Translations under genes and position numbers: made by a program
Notes under the pieces: model-generated
What the model was told of the DNA's origin: nothing
Databases searched by the model: none
What the model saw: the letters and a program-made list of their open reading frames with translations, nothing else
NCBI RefSeq assembly: GCF_029392895.1
Contig: NZ_CP114200.1
Location: 6,020,501 to 6,084,500, forward strand
Direction of reading: 5' to 3'
From: Streptomyces sp. 71268
GTDB taxonomy: Bacteria > Actinomycetota > Actinomycetes > Streptomycetales > Streptomycetaceae
Length of the DNA stretch: 64,000 bases
In this document: positions 7,867-16,542 of the stretch, piece by piece
Layout: each line of letters begins with the position of its first letter
How positions within the stretch are numbered: the stretch's first letter is position 1

Positions 7867-10074
7867 GTGAACGACCGACAGGACCCGCCTCCGCCCGACG
7901 ACTGGCCCGGGGACAGGCCGTACGACCCCCACGCCCCGGCCGACCCGTACGGCACCGGCGCCGGGTACCCGCCCGGCGCCTCCTACCAGGCGCCCTACCA
8001 GTCCTCCTACCAGGCCGACGGGAGCTATCCGCAGGACGGCTACCAGCAGGGCGGCTACCCGCAGCAGCCCCAGGGCTACGGCTACGACGCCTACCAGCAG
8101 CCCGACCAGGCCGGCTACCCGGCGCCGGGCCAGCAACAGGGCTACCAGCAGGGCTACCCGCAGGGCGAGGGCTACGACCCGTACGGCGGCCCCGGCGCGC
8201 CGCAGCCCGGGCAGGGGCACGGCGACGCGTACGGGCAGCGGCCCGGCGTGGGGCAGCCGGCGCCCTACGACCCGTACGGCGGCGGCCCGCACCAGCCACA
8301 TGCGCGGCAGGGCCAGGCCCCGCAAGGCCAGCACGGCTTCCCCGACACCTACGGCGCGCCGCAGGCGTACCCCGCCCAGCCCGACCAGCCCCAGCCGTAC
8401 CAGGGCCAGGGTCCCGACGGCCCGCGGCCACCCGGGGCCGACCAGCCCAACCCGACCGGCCGGCGCGGCCACGCGGCGCCGACGGCCCCGCAGGAATCAC
8501 CAGCGTCCCCGCCGGACGGCTACGGCTACGACGCGTACGGCCGCCCCGTGCCCCAGACGGCCACCCACCGCCGGGTGCCGCGACAGGGCCAGCCCGCCCA
8601 GACCCGGCCCGACCAGGGTCCGGGCGAGCAGGGCCGGCCGGGGCAGGCATCCGCCGACGGCGCGTGGCTGCCTCGGCAGGCCGAGGCGCGGCAGGCGCCG
8701 GCGACCGACCGCGCGCCGGGCCGGGGCTCCGACGAGGCACCCGGGCGTTCGGGGCCTGCCCAGGGCGAGGGCGGCGCTCCGGGGCGGGAAGGCGCTGACG
8801 GGGCGGACGACGACTACCGGACCGAGCAGTTCTCGTTCATCGAGGAGCCGGACGAGGAGTCGGAAGACGTCATCGACTGGCTGAAGTTCGCCGAGACCCG
8901 CTCGGAGCGGCGCGACGGGCGCAAGCGGCAACTGCGCACCCGCCTGATCGGACTCGTCGCCGCGCTCGCCCTCGTCGTCGGCTGCGGCGTGGGCTACCTC
9001 TGGTACGCCGACAAGCTGCCGGGCGTCTCCAGCGGCGGGGACGACGAGGCGGCCACGGACGGCCCGCAGCGGCGCCAGGTGATCGTCGTGCACCTGCGCG
9101 AGACCAAGGGCGGTGGCAGCTCCAGCGCGCTGCTGGTGGACAACGAGACGACGAAGAAGGGCAGCACCGTGCTGCTGCCCAACGCGCTCGCCGTCGCCGG
9201 CGAGAACGGCACCACCACCCTCGGCAACGCCGTGGAGGACGAGGGGGCGGGCGGCACCAGGGACGCCCTGAGCACGCTGCTCGGCTCCGAGATCCAGGGC
9301 ACCTGGCGCCTGGACACGCCCTACCTGGAGAACCTGGTCGAGCTGGTGGGCGGGATCACGCTGGACACCGACGTGGCGGTCCCGGGCGCCAAGCAGGGCG
9401 AGGCCCCGCTGGTCAAGAGCGGCGAGGACGTACAGCTCGGCGGCCAGGGCGCCGTCGCGTACGCCACCCACCAGGAGCCGGGCGAGGACCAGGCCAAGCA
9501 GCTCACCCGGTTCGGCCAGGTGATGGAGGCCGTGCTGAAGAAGGTCTCCACCGAACCGGAGAAGGCCACCACCACCGTCGAACAGCTCTCCCAGATCCCC
9601 GATCCCTCGCTGTCCGAGAAGCAACTGGGCGCCTCGCTGGCCGGACTCGCCCAGCGGGCCCAGGACGGCTCGTACGCCACCGACCTGCTCGACGTGCAGA
9701 GCGACGGCACGCTCAGCCAGGAGGCCACCGAGAACGTGGTCAAGGACGTGCTCGGCGGCTCGGTCAAGAAGCCGGACGACGCGGCAGGCAGCCCCGCGCG
9801 GGTGAGCGTGCGCGACGCGACGGGCGACGACAAGAAGGCCAGCTCGGCGCAGGTCTCCCTGGTCAACGGCGGCTTCACGGTCGTCGGCGGCGGCACCGGC
9901 GCGGCCGAGCCCACCTCGCGCGTCAGCTACGCGGACGCCGCGCAGGCCGGCCAGGCCAAGGAGGTCGCCGCGACGCTCGGGCTGCCGGAGAGCGCGGTAC
10001 GCCAGGGCAAGGGCGCGGCCAACGCCGACGTCACGGTCGTCCTCGGCCGCGACTACAAGGGCCAGCAGGGCTGA
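7867..10074 (+). CDS. LytR C-terminal-domain protein with divergent LCP-like region (SCO2578/PdtA type)
   Basis: A 735-residue GTG-started protein. Residues 1-330 are disordered and rich in Gln, Tyr, Pro and Gly, with repeated YQQGY/GYPQ-like units. One membrane span follows (LIGLVAALALVVGCGVGYLWYA, about 360-380). The outer part has an LCP-like region (ALLVDNETTKKGSTVLLPNAL, LDTPYLENLVELVGGITLDTD) and a C-terminal LytR_C domain (ARVSVRDATG... VTVVLGRDY). By position beside nadD and rsfS it corresponds to the S. coelicolor SCO2578 group, where a polydiglycosylphosphate transferase (PdtA) loading glycopolymers onto the wall was described. The usual LCP Arg/Asp catalytic pattern near the start of the domain is not evident here, so enzymatic activity is uncertain. 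Confidence 0.8.
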   Translation: MNDRQDPPPPDDWPGDRPYDPHAPADPYGTGAGYPPGASYQAPYQSSYQADGSYPQDGYQQGGYPQQPQGYGYDAYQQPDQAGYPAPGQQQGYQQGYPQGEGYDPYGGPGAPQPGQGHGDAYGQRPGVGQPAPYDPYGGGPHQPHARQGQAPQGQHGFPDTYGAPQAYPAQPDQPQPYQGQGPDGPRPPGADQPNPTGRRGHAAPTAPQESPASPPDGYGYDAYGRPVPQTATHRRVPRQGQPAQTRPDQGPGEQGRPGQASADGAWLPRQAEARQAPATDRAPGRGSDEAPGRSGPAQGEGGAPGREGADGADDDYRTEQFSFIEEPDEESEDVIDWLKFAETRSERRDGRKRQLRTRLIGLVAALALVVGCGVGYLWYADKLPGVSSGGDDEAATDGPQRRQVIVVHLRETKGGGSSSALLVDNETTKKGSTVLLPNALAVAGENGTTTLGNAVEDEGAGGTRDALSTLLGSEIQGTWRLDTPYLENLVELVGGITLDTDVAVPGAKQGEAPLVKSGEDVQLGGQGAVAYATHQEPGEDQAKQLTRFGQVMEAVLKKVSTEPEKATTTVEQLSQIPDPSLSEKQLGASLAGLAQRAQDGSYATDLLDVQSDGTLSQEATENVVKDVLGGSVKKPDDAAGSPARVSVRDATGDDKKASSAQVSLVNGGFTVVGGGTGAAEPTSRVSYADAAQAGQAKEVAATLGLPESAVRQGKGAANADVTVVLGRDYKGQQG

Positions 10075-10244
10075 GGTCCCCGGCCCGCGACCGGGCCGAA
10101 GCCCGGTCCGGGTCCCGGCGCGCGCCGGGACCCGGGCCACGGGCGCGTAAAGGGCTGGCGGAAGTGTCGGTGCGGCGTGAGACCCTTGAGGAACGCGCCC
10201 CCGGTCCTGTCACGGGGGATACCACCAACCGGAAAGCCCTGCTT

Positions 10245-10697
10245 GTGACCGCCACGGACCGCTCCACCGAGCTCATCAAGACCGCCGCTCAGGCCGCGGC
10301 CGACAAGCTCGCGCACGACATCATCGCCTACGACGTCAGCGACGTGCTCGCCATCACCGACGCCTTCCTGCTCGCTTCGGCCCCCAACGACCGCCAGGTC
10401 AAGTCGATCGTCGACGAGATCGAGGAGCGGCTGAACAAGGAGCTCGACGCCAAGCCGGTGCGCCGCGAGGGCGACCGCGACGCCCGCTGGGTGCTGCTCG
10501 ACTACGTCGACATCGTGGTGCACGTCCAGCACAGCGAGGAGCGCGTCTTCTACGCCCTCGAGCGGCTGTGGAAGGACTGCCCCCAGCTCGAACTGCCCGC
10601 GGACGCCGTCGCCACCCAGGGCAAGGGCGCCGAGCACGCCAAGGCGCAGGCCGCGGCGGACGAGGGCGAGGACGGCCTGGACGGTGAGCTGCGCTGA
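10245..10697 (+). CDS. rsfS: Ribosomal silencing factor RsfS
   Basis: Binds ribosomal protein uL14 on the large subunit and blocks subunit joining under poor growth conditions. The 150-residue protein shows the conserved core AAADKLAHDIIAYDVSDVLAITDAFLLASAPND (seen in part: DVSDVLAITDAF), the RREGDRDARWVLLDYVDIVVH block and VFYALERLWKD. The GTG at 10245 (MTATDRSTELIK) was chosen because an earlier in-frame GTG at 10164 adds 27 residues absent from the family. The stop overlaps the next gene by four bases. Its place after nadD and the LytR-domain gene is the usual actinobacterial arrangement. Confidence 0.95.
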   Translation: MTATDRSTELIKTAAQAAADKLAHDIIAYDVSDVLAITDAFLLASAPNDRQVKSIVDEIEERLNKELDAKPVRREGDRDARWVLLDYVDIVVHVQHSEERVFYALERLWKDCPQLELPADAVATQGKGAEHAKAQAAADEGEDGLDGELR

Positions 10698-11347
10698 CCG
10701 GCACCGAGCGCGGCCGTGGCCGCCGCATCGTCCTGTGGCGGCACGGCCAGACCGCGTGGAACCTCGAGCGCCGCTTCCAGGGCTCCACGGACATCGAGCT
10801 GACCGAGACCGGCGTGGCCCAGGCCCGCCGCGCCGCCCGCCTCCTGGCGGCGCTCAGCCCGGACGCGATCATCGCCTCCGACCTGCGCCGGGCCGCCGCC
10901 ACCGCCGCCGAGCTGGCCGCCCTCACCGGGCTCGACGTCACCCACGACCCGGCGCTGCGCGAGACGTACGCCGGCCAGTGGCAGGGCCTCACGCACGACG
11001 AGATCATGGCCCGCTTCGGCGACCAGTACGCCGCGTGGAAGCGCGGCGAACCGGTCCGGCGCGGCGGCGGGGAGCTGGAGACGGAGGTGGCCGACCGGGC
11101 CGCGCCGTTCGTGTCGGCCATGGCCGACAAGCTGCCCGACGACGGCACCCTCGTCGTCGTCAGCCACGGTGGCACCATCCGCACCACCATCGGCCGGCTC
11201 ATCGGCCTGGACCCGCACACCTGGGAGTCCCTCGGCGGCCTCACCAACTGCTGCTGGTCCGTGCTCGGCGAGGGCGCGCGCGGCTGGCGCCTCCTGGAGC
11301 ACAACGCGGGCACCCTGCCCGAACCCGTCCTCGGCGACGACGACTGA
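10694..11347 (+). CDS. Histidine phosphatase family protein (phosphoglycerate-mutase-like), probable CTG start
   Basis: A 217-residue member of the histidine phosphatase superfamily: catalytic LWRHGQTAWN near the N-terminus, FQGSTDIELTETG, SDLRRAAATA, the acid-base RETYAGQWQG, and the second catalytic His in VVSHGGTIR. The homologous region begins immediately after rsfS. Reading back in frame, a TGA at 10685 blocks earlier starts, and no ATG or GTG precedes the RHG motif. The likely initiator is therefore CTG at 10694, inside a CTGA overlap with the rsfS stop, with GGTGAG a few bases upstream. The next GTG (10814) would delete the catalytic His. The substrate is unknown. A housekeeping phosphatase is likely. 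Confidence 0.88.
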   Translation: MTGTERGRGRRIVLWRHGQTAWNLERRFQGSTDIELTETGVAQARRAARLLAALSPDAIIASDLRRAAATAAELAALTGLDVTHDPALRETYAGQWQGLTHDEIMARFGDQYAAWKRGEPVRRGGGELETEVADRAAPFVSAMADKLPDDGTLVVVSHGGTIRTTIGRLIGLDPHTWESLGGLTNCCWSVLGEGARGWRLLEHNAGTLPEPVLGDDD

Positions 11348-11391
11348 GCCCAGGCCCCCGCGTGGGCCCAGCTCCACCGCCGCCCCCGGAT

Positions 11392-11421
11392 TTCACATTC
11401 GGCCAGGTCACGGGTTAGAGT
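11392..11421 (+). promoter_or_regulatory. Candidate promoter of first tRNA-Ala
   Basis: TTCACA (11392-11397), an 18-bp spacer and TAGAGT (11416-11421) lie 64 bp before the mature tRNA 5' end, a fair match to a vegetative -35/-10 pair. Confidence 0.5.
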
Positions 11422-11484
11422 TCTACTCGTTCACGGCACGGAAGTGAGCCCCACCCGATGGGTTCACCTCCGAGACGGAACAGC

Positions 11485-11557
11485 GGGGCTATAGCTCAGT
11501 TGGTAGAGCGCCTGCATGGCATGCAGGAGGTCAGGAGTTCAATTCTCCTTAGCTCCA
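11485..11557 (+). tRNA. tRNA-Ala (anticodon GGC)
   Basis: A 73-nt cloverleaf. The acceptor stem GGGGCTA pairs with TAGCTCC (one G-T wobble), the D-arm contains GCTCAGTTGGTAGAGC, and the anticodon stem CCTGC/GCAGG encloses the loop ATGGCAT, giving anticodon GGC. The T-arm is AGGAG-TTCAATT-CTCCT. The 3' CCA is not encoded. It decodes GCC, the dominant Ala codon here. It is identical to the copy at 12658-12730. Confidence 0.97.
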
Positions 11558-11567
11558 CGAAGGCGAT

Positions 11568-11607
11568 AGGCGACCCATGTCCGCGGAAAGCGCGGACCGG
11601 GTCGCCT
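11568..11607 (+). terminator. Terminator after first tRNA-Ala
   Basis: AGGCGACCC (11568-11576) pairs with GGGTCGCCT (11599-11607), with an inner TCCGCG-GAAA-GCGCGGA hairpin. The sequence after the stem is T-rich (TCGTCGTTTC). Confidence 0.8.
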
Positions 11608-12062
11608 TCGTCGTTTCTGCTCGGCTTCGCCTCGCGGGGCGGGGGCTTCGCCACCCGCGGCCCCCGCGGGGTGCCCTCCTCGGAGTTGGTGAGCCGGGGG
11701 CTCGGCTTCGCCGTCGCGGGAGCGCGGCTTCGCCGGCGCGAGGCGGGGGAGCGCGGCTTCGCCGGCGCGGGGTGGGGGTGCTCGGCTTCGCCGTAGCGGA
11801 GTGGGGTGCGCGGCTGCGCCGACGCGGGGTGCGCGGCTGTGGCGGGGCGGGGGCGCTGGTGTGGGTGGGGTTGGGGCTGGCTGTCGGGGCAAGGGGGCGG
11901 TGGGGGGCGGGGGGTGGTGGGGCGTCAGGTGTGTGGTGGGGGATTTCGGTTCGTGGGGGGCGCGGGGGAGATCACGCTGTGACCAGGCGCTGACCCGCAC
12001 GCCTTCGCATGACAGAATCGAGATCGCCGCGAGGGGACGGTGCCGATGGGAGGGGCGGTGCG
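11608..12062. repeat. Gene-free segment with six GGCTTCGCC hairpins and G-rich tail
   Basis: No gene is recognised in these 455 bp. The palindromic 9-mer GGCTTCGCC occurs at 11623, 11644, 11704, 11726, 11755 and 11784, mostly inside a longer CGGCTTCGCCG core. Each copy can form a small hairpin, and degraded variants (GGCTGCGCC) follow. From about 11840 to 11960 the plus strand is strongly G/T-rich. Open frames here encode only repetitive Gly/Arg-rich peptides and are not believable. Confidence 0.6.
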
Positions 12063-12323
12063 ATGCCGACCAGCGTCCTGGAGGAGGTCAACGACCTGCT
12101 GGAGATCGCCGAAGCACAGGGATATGACTGGCTGCCGGAGTACGCGCCGCGCGTTACGTGCCCCGTCGGCCCCTGTGGTGCGATGCCCCACGGGGCGCGG
12201 TCGACGAGGGACGTCACGGTGTTGCAGTGCCCGGCCTGTGGCTCGGCGCACGTGGCGCAAGTGCTGGGCGACAACGGCGGGATCTCCTATGTGTGCACGT
12301 CCTGCGGTCATAGCTGGAGCTGA
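12063..12323 (+). CDS. Small zinc-ribbon protein, 86 aa
   Basis: Function unknown. ATG 12063 (MPTSVLEEVNDLLEIAEAQ) has a GGGAGGGG ribosome binding site upstream; an earlier ATG at 12009 has none. After a short helical N-terminus come CPVGPCG and a C-terminal zinc ribbon, QCPACGS followed 19 residues later by CTSCGHSW. Such ribbons bind zinc and often contact nucleic acid or protein, but no specific role can be inferred. The next gene starts 3 bp after the stop, so the two are probably translationally coupled. Both lie between two identical tRNA-Ala genes. Confidence 0.75.
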   Translation: MPTSVLEEVNDLLEIAEAQGYDWLPEYAPRVTCPVGPCGAMPHGARSTRDVTVLQCPACGSAHVAQVLGDNGGISYVCTSCGHSWS

Positions 12324-12326
12324 TTG

Positions 12327-12560
12327 ATGGGTGCGCACAGCCGGAAATGCGACTGGTGTGGCAGCGGCACGCCGATCGTCCGCGACATGGAACCGCTCAA
12401 CGCCGACTACCAGTACTGGTGTGTCGAGTGCGCGCGGGCGCTGATCATAAAGGGCGACCCCATCGAGACGTACCGCGAGCTTGAGGGCGAGCCGATCTAC
12501 GGGCGGCTGTTGGACGAGCACTGCACTCTGAAGCGGTTCTACTCGTTCGCCACGGCGTAG
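12327..12560 (+). CDS. Small CxxC protein, 77 aa
   Basis: Function unknown. ATG 12327 (MGAHSRKCDWCGSGTPIVRD) follows the previous stop by 3 bp. Cys pairs CDWC and CVEC, 28 residues apart, suggest a treble-clef or ribbon zinc site, and a third Cys lies near DEHCTLKRF. The middle NADYQYWCVECARALIIKGDP is compact and hydrophobic. Pairing with the preceding zinc-ribbon gene suggests that the two products act together. There is no membrane segment or known catalytic motif. Confidence 0.7.
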   Translation: MGAHSRKCDWCGSGTPIVRDMEPLNADYQYWCVECARALIIKGDPIETYRELEGEPIYGRLLDEHCTLKRFYSFATA

Positions 12561-12586
12561 TCGCGGCGGCCGCCGGGAGAACCGAT

Positions 12587-12617
12587 TTGGCGAAAGGCCA
12601 GCCGGTCCGTGTAATGT
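12587..12617 (+). promoter_or_regulatory. Candidate promoter of second tRNA-Ala
   Basis: TTGGCG (12587-12592), a 19-bp spacer and TAATGT (12612-12617) lie 40 bp before the tRNA. Confidence 0.5.
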
Positions 12618-12657
12618 AGGCGATGCCGCCGAGGGAAACCGAAGCGGGAAACACTTT

Positions 12658-12730
12658 GGGGCTATAGCTCAGTTGGTAGAGCGCCTGCATGGCATGCAGG
12701 AGGTCAGGAGTTCAATTCTCCTTAGCTCCA
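12658..12730 (+). tRNA. tRNA-Ala (anticodon GGC), second copy
   Basis: Identical over all 73 bases to the gene at 11485-11557, with the same GGC anticodon and no encoded CCA. The flanks of the two copies differ, so the duplication covers only the mature tRNA. Confidence 0.97.
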
Positions 12731-12756
12731 CAGAAGAACTCCTCGATGGAGTTACC

Positions 12757-12789
12757 AAGATCCCGTCCGATCACATCGGACGGGATCTT
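12757..12789. terminator. Strong terminator between tRNA-Ala and the convergent ABC permease gene
   Basis: A perfect 14-bp stem, AAGATCCCGTCCGA with TCGGACGGGATCTT, and a five-base loop are followed by CTGGTTTTCC. It can serve the tRNA on the plus strand and the permease operon on the minus strand. Confidence 0.85.
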
Positions 12790-12806
12790 CTGGTTTTCCC
12801 CTGTTC

Positions 12807-13996
12807 TCACGCCGAGTTCAGCGCCACCGTCGGATGCAGGCGGGAGGCGCGGATCGCCGGGTACAGGCCCGCGACCACGCCGATCGCCAGCGTCGCGGCC
12901 AGGCCGCCCGCCAGGGACCAGGGCGGGACGACCGTCGCCCAGCCCCGGGACCGCGCGAAGCCGTACGTGGCCGCCGCGCCGAGCAGCGCCCCCGCGCCGC
13001 CCCCGAGCGCCGTGAGCAGCAGGGACTCGGTCAGGAACTGGAGCCGGATCGCGTTGCGCGTGGCGCCCAGCGAGCGGCGCAGGCCGATCTCCTGGCGGCG
13101 TTCCAGGACCGAGATGACCATGGTGTTGGCCACCCCGACCCCGCCGACCAGCAGGGCCACCGCGCCGAGGCCCAGCATCAGATGGGTCAGGCTCTCGTCC
13201 GTGGCGGCCTTGGCGGCCAGCGCGTCCGAGGGGCGGGAGACCTTGACGACCGACTCGTCGCCGGGGTTGACGGTGCGGGCCAGCACCGCCCGTACGTCCT
13301 CGACCGAGGCGTCCGTGGAGCGCTCGAAGATGGTGCTGGGGTGGCCGTCGAAGCCGAAGTAACGCTCGGCGGCGGGGAATCCGACCATGGCCACCCGGTC
13401 CAGCGTCGGGACCAGTTCGATCGGCTTGAGGATGCCGACGACGACCACGCGCGTCTCGTTCATCATGATCGACTCGCCGGTGCGGGTGATGCCCAACCGC
13501 TCTGCCGCCACCGCGCCGAGCACCGTCGTCGGCAGGCGCTCGCCGGCCTGGCTCAGCCAGGTGCCCCTGGCGACCTCGCCGCCCAGTGTGGACAGCAGGT
13601 CGAGGCGGGCCGCCTGGGCGGTGACGCCGGCGGTGCGCTCCTGGGGGACGACGTCGCTGCGGCGAATGCGCGCGTCGACGTTGGCGGTCGCCGTGGCGTG
13701 CCGCACCGGGCCGATGCGCTCGACCATCGCCACCGCGTTCTTCGGCAGCTTCACCTCCTGCCCGGTGACGTCGTCGCCGGCCTCGGCCGTGAGCAGGTTG
13801 GTGCCGAGCCGGTCGAGCTGGGCCATCAGGTCGGCGCGGCTCGACTCGGCGAGGCCGACGACCGCGACCATGGTCGCGATGCCGATGGCGATGCCGAGCG
13901 CCGAGAGCACCACGCGGGCGCGGCGCGCGCGCAGGCCGACCGCGCCGACGCGGAGGATGTCCCGTGGTGCCAGCCGGGCGGGCTTGAGCTCCCTCG

Positions 13997-14000
<4 letters not shown>
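12807..14000 (-). CDS. ABC exporter permease, MacB/FtsX type
   Basis: A 397-residue membrane subunit of an ABC exporter. It has the MacB plan: an N-terminal span (ARVVLSALGIAIGIATMVAVVG, about residues 28-50), a large outer domain of about 210 residues (including TTVLGAVAAERLGI), and three C-terminal spans. Between the spans is the FtsX signature VISVLERRQEIGLRRSLGA. It ends the operon lipoprotein-adaptor-ATPase-permease, and its ATG overlaps the ATPase stop by four bases. MacB-type systems move peptides, antibiotics or lipoproteins by mechanotransmission. The substrate here is not shown by the sequence. Confidence 0.93.
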
Positions 14001-14688
<688 letters not shown>

Positions 14689-14692
<4 letters not shown>

Positions 14693-15765
14693 GGCTTCGC
14701 CACTCCGACCCGCATGCCCTCGCGCACGTCCGGGCCGCTGACCTCGATCTGCCCGTCGGCCGTCATGCCCGTCTCCACCCGCACCACGGTGCTGGTGCCG
14801 TTCCGTACGACCTGGAGCCCGTAGCCGCCGTCCGCGCCGCGCAAGGCGATGACCGCCTCGACGGGGACGGCGAGGACGTCCTCGCGGGCCTCGCTGACGA
14901 ACCTCACGCTCGCCGACGCCCTGGTGTCCTCGCCCGACGCGAGCGCCGAGGAGCCGTCCAGGACGACCTCGACGGTGATGCCCTCCTGGGCCGCGTCACC
15001 CCCGTCGGCGGAGGCCTCGGGGCGTACCGTCCCGGCGACGTGGCCGGGCACGGTCCTGCCGCTGGGCAGGGTGACCTCGACCTTGGTGTCGCGGGCGGTG
15101 AGGGCGCCGTCGCCGAGTTCCAGCTCGGCCCGTACGACGGGTTTGGTGGAGGCGACCGTGAGGACCGGGTCGCCCGGGCCGACCTGGTCGGCGAGGGCCG
15201 CGTCGGCCGCGACCACCTTGACCCGGCCGGGCTGGAAGACGACGTCGCCCCGGCCGACCCGGCCGGTGGGGGTGCGGTTCAGGGACTTCTGCCACCGCTT
15301 GACGGCGGCCTCGGTGTCCTCGTCGTACCGCGGATCGATGTACAGGTCGGCGCCGAACCCCAGGTCGCGCAGGTTGCGCTCCAGTTGCAGCACGTCGGTG
15401 CCCCGGTCGCCGACCCGCATCTCGCGGAACATCGGGGCCGGCCCGTACAGCAGCGTGACCGGCTTGTCGTCCAGCTCGTACAGCGCCTGGCCCTGGGACA
15501 GCGACGCGCCCTCGACGGCGGCCACCGTCACGGTGCCCTCGACGGCGGACTTGACGGGGCGCCGCTGGGCGAAGTCGAGCTTGCCGTCGACGGTCTTGGC
15601 CCGCACGAGGTCGGTGCGCACGACGGTGGCGGTGGCGGGCGGCAGGTCGCCGCCGCGCCCCGGGGCGTCGGCGTCACCACCGTCGCCGATGAGCCAGACG
15701 CCCCCGGCGGCAGCGGCCACGACGGCCACCGCGCCGCACGCGCGGAACGCGGTGCCGCGCCTCAC
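14689..15765 (-). CDS. HlyD-like adaptor with a peptidoglycan-binding domain
   Basis: A 358-residue membrane-anchored adaptor for the ABC exporter. The start is a GTG at 15765 overlapping the stop of the lipoprotein gene (GTGA). An N-terminal anchor (ACGAVAVVAAAAGGVWLI) precedes a biotinyl-lipoyl-like region (GTVTVAAVEGASLSQGQALYELDD). A peptidoglycan-binding domain is inserted next (GDRGTDVLQLERNLRDLGF and YDEDTEAAVKRWQ), and the beta-barrel region completes the adaptor. In Gram-positives such adaptors couple MacB-type transport to the wall instead of an outer membrane. The inserted wall-binding domain fits that role. Confidence 0.9.
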
Positions 15766-16409
15766 TGCATACCGTCCAGACCTTCGAGCAGCTTGCCCTT
15801 GCACGCCTCGCGGGCCTGTTCGTACGCCGGCGACTCGATGTCGATGACCGGGGAGCCGGGGTTCGGGTCGCCGCCGGGCTGGGCGTTGCCGCCGCTCATG
15901 GTCGGGTTGGTGAACCGGGAGACGCCGTTGTCCCGCATGCACTTGGCGTGCGCGAGCATCGACTCGTAGTCCTTCTGCTGGTCGCGCTTGGGCTCGGCGT
16001 CCATGGTCTTCCTCAGCTCCGAGACGCAGACGCCGTTCCTGCCACCCTTGATGCCCTCGTTGCGGCCGGGCTGGGAGCCGATCGCGTTGACCTTCTTCCA
16101 GTCGAGGTAGCCGCTGAGCTTGGGGTCGGGGAAGTCCGGGTAGCCGCCCTTGGCGCGCATGCACTGGACGTACGACAACTGGGCGTCGTAGAAGGCGCTC
16201 TTGCCGGCGGTGCGGCTGTCCGGGGCGCGTGTGTCCGGTGCGGACCGCGAGGCTGACGGGGCCTGTGGCACCGAGGCGATGTCGTCGTCCGACCGCGTAC
16301 CGCCGGAGTCGTCACCGCCGCACGCCACCGAGAGGGCGAGCACGGGGGCCGCGACGAGCGCGGCCAGCCGCAGTCGGACCGGGGTCGGGGAGATCGTTGG
16401 GGAACCCAT
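15762..16409 (-). CDS. Lipoprotein with repeated CMRxxG motifs, first gene of ABC operon
   Basis: A 215-residue lipoprotein. The signal peptide ends in the lipobox LSVAC with the lipidated Cys at residue 30. An Asp/Ser/Arg-rich linker follows, then two similar halves: YVQCMRAKGGYPDFPDPK and AHAKCMRDNGVSRFTNP, the CMRxxG pattern common in actinobacterial lipoproteins next to MacB-type exporters. Two further Cys (VCVSEL, REACKG) may form disulphides. The ATG at 16409 is chosen because it directly precedes the signal peptide. It may act as the extracytoplasmic sensor or substrate-capture partner of the exporter, but this is an inference from position. Confidence 0.85.
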   Translation of the reverse strand: MGSPTISPTPVRLRLAALVAAPVLALSVACGGDDSGGTRSDDDIASVPQAPSASRSAPDTRAPDSRTAGKSAFYDAQLSYVQCMRAKGGYPDFPDPKLSGYLDWKKVNAIGSQPGRNEGIKGGRNGVCVSELRKTMDAEPKRDQQKDYESMLAHAKCMRDNGVSRFTNPTMSGGNAQPGGDPNPGSPVIDIESPAYEQAREACKGKLLEGLDGMQ

Positions 16410-16542
16410 GCCGCAACCCTCGGCAGGCCACGTGATGACCGTTCCATGGCCACATGATGAGAACGTAACAATGCCCCCGACCTGCACATCCGCCCCCGCC
16501 CGGGGCGGCGGACCGGCCGCTCGGGTGCCCATAATCATCCGC
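16410..16542. promoter_or_regulatory. Divergent control region between ABC operon and two-component genes
   Basis: These 133 bp hold the promoters of both the ABC operon (minus) and the response regulator gene (plus). The stretch ACATGATGAGAACGTAACAATG is AT-richer than its surroundings. I could not define an operator. Confidence 0.4.

Noticed and set aside
11577..11993. A 138-codon plus-strand frame with repeated ARLRRRG peptides
   Set aside because: The repetition comes from the GGCTTCGCC hairpin array, there is no ribosome binding site, and it begins inside the tRNA terminator.
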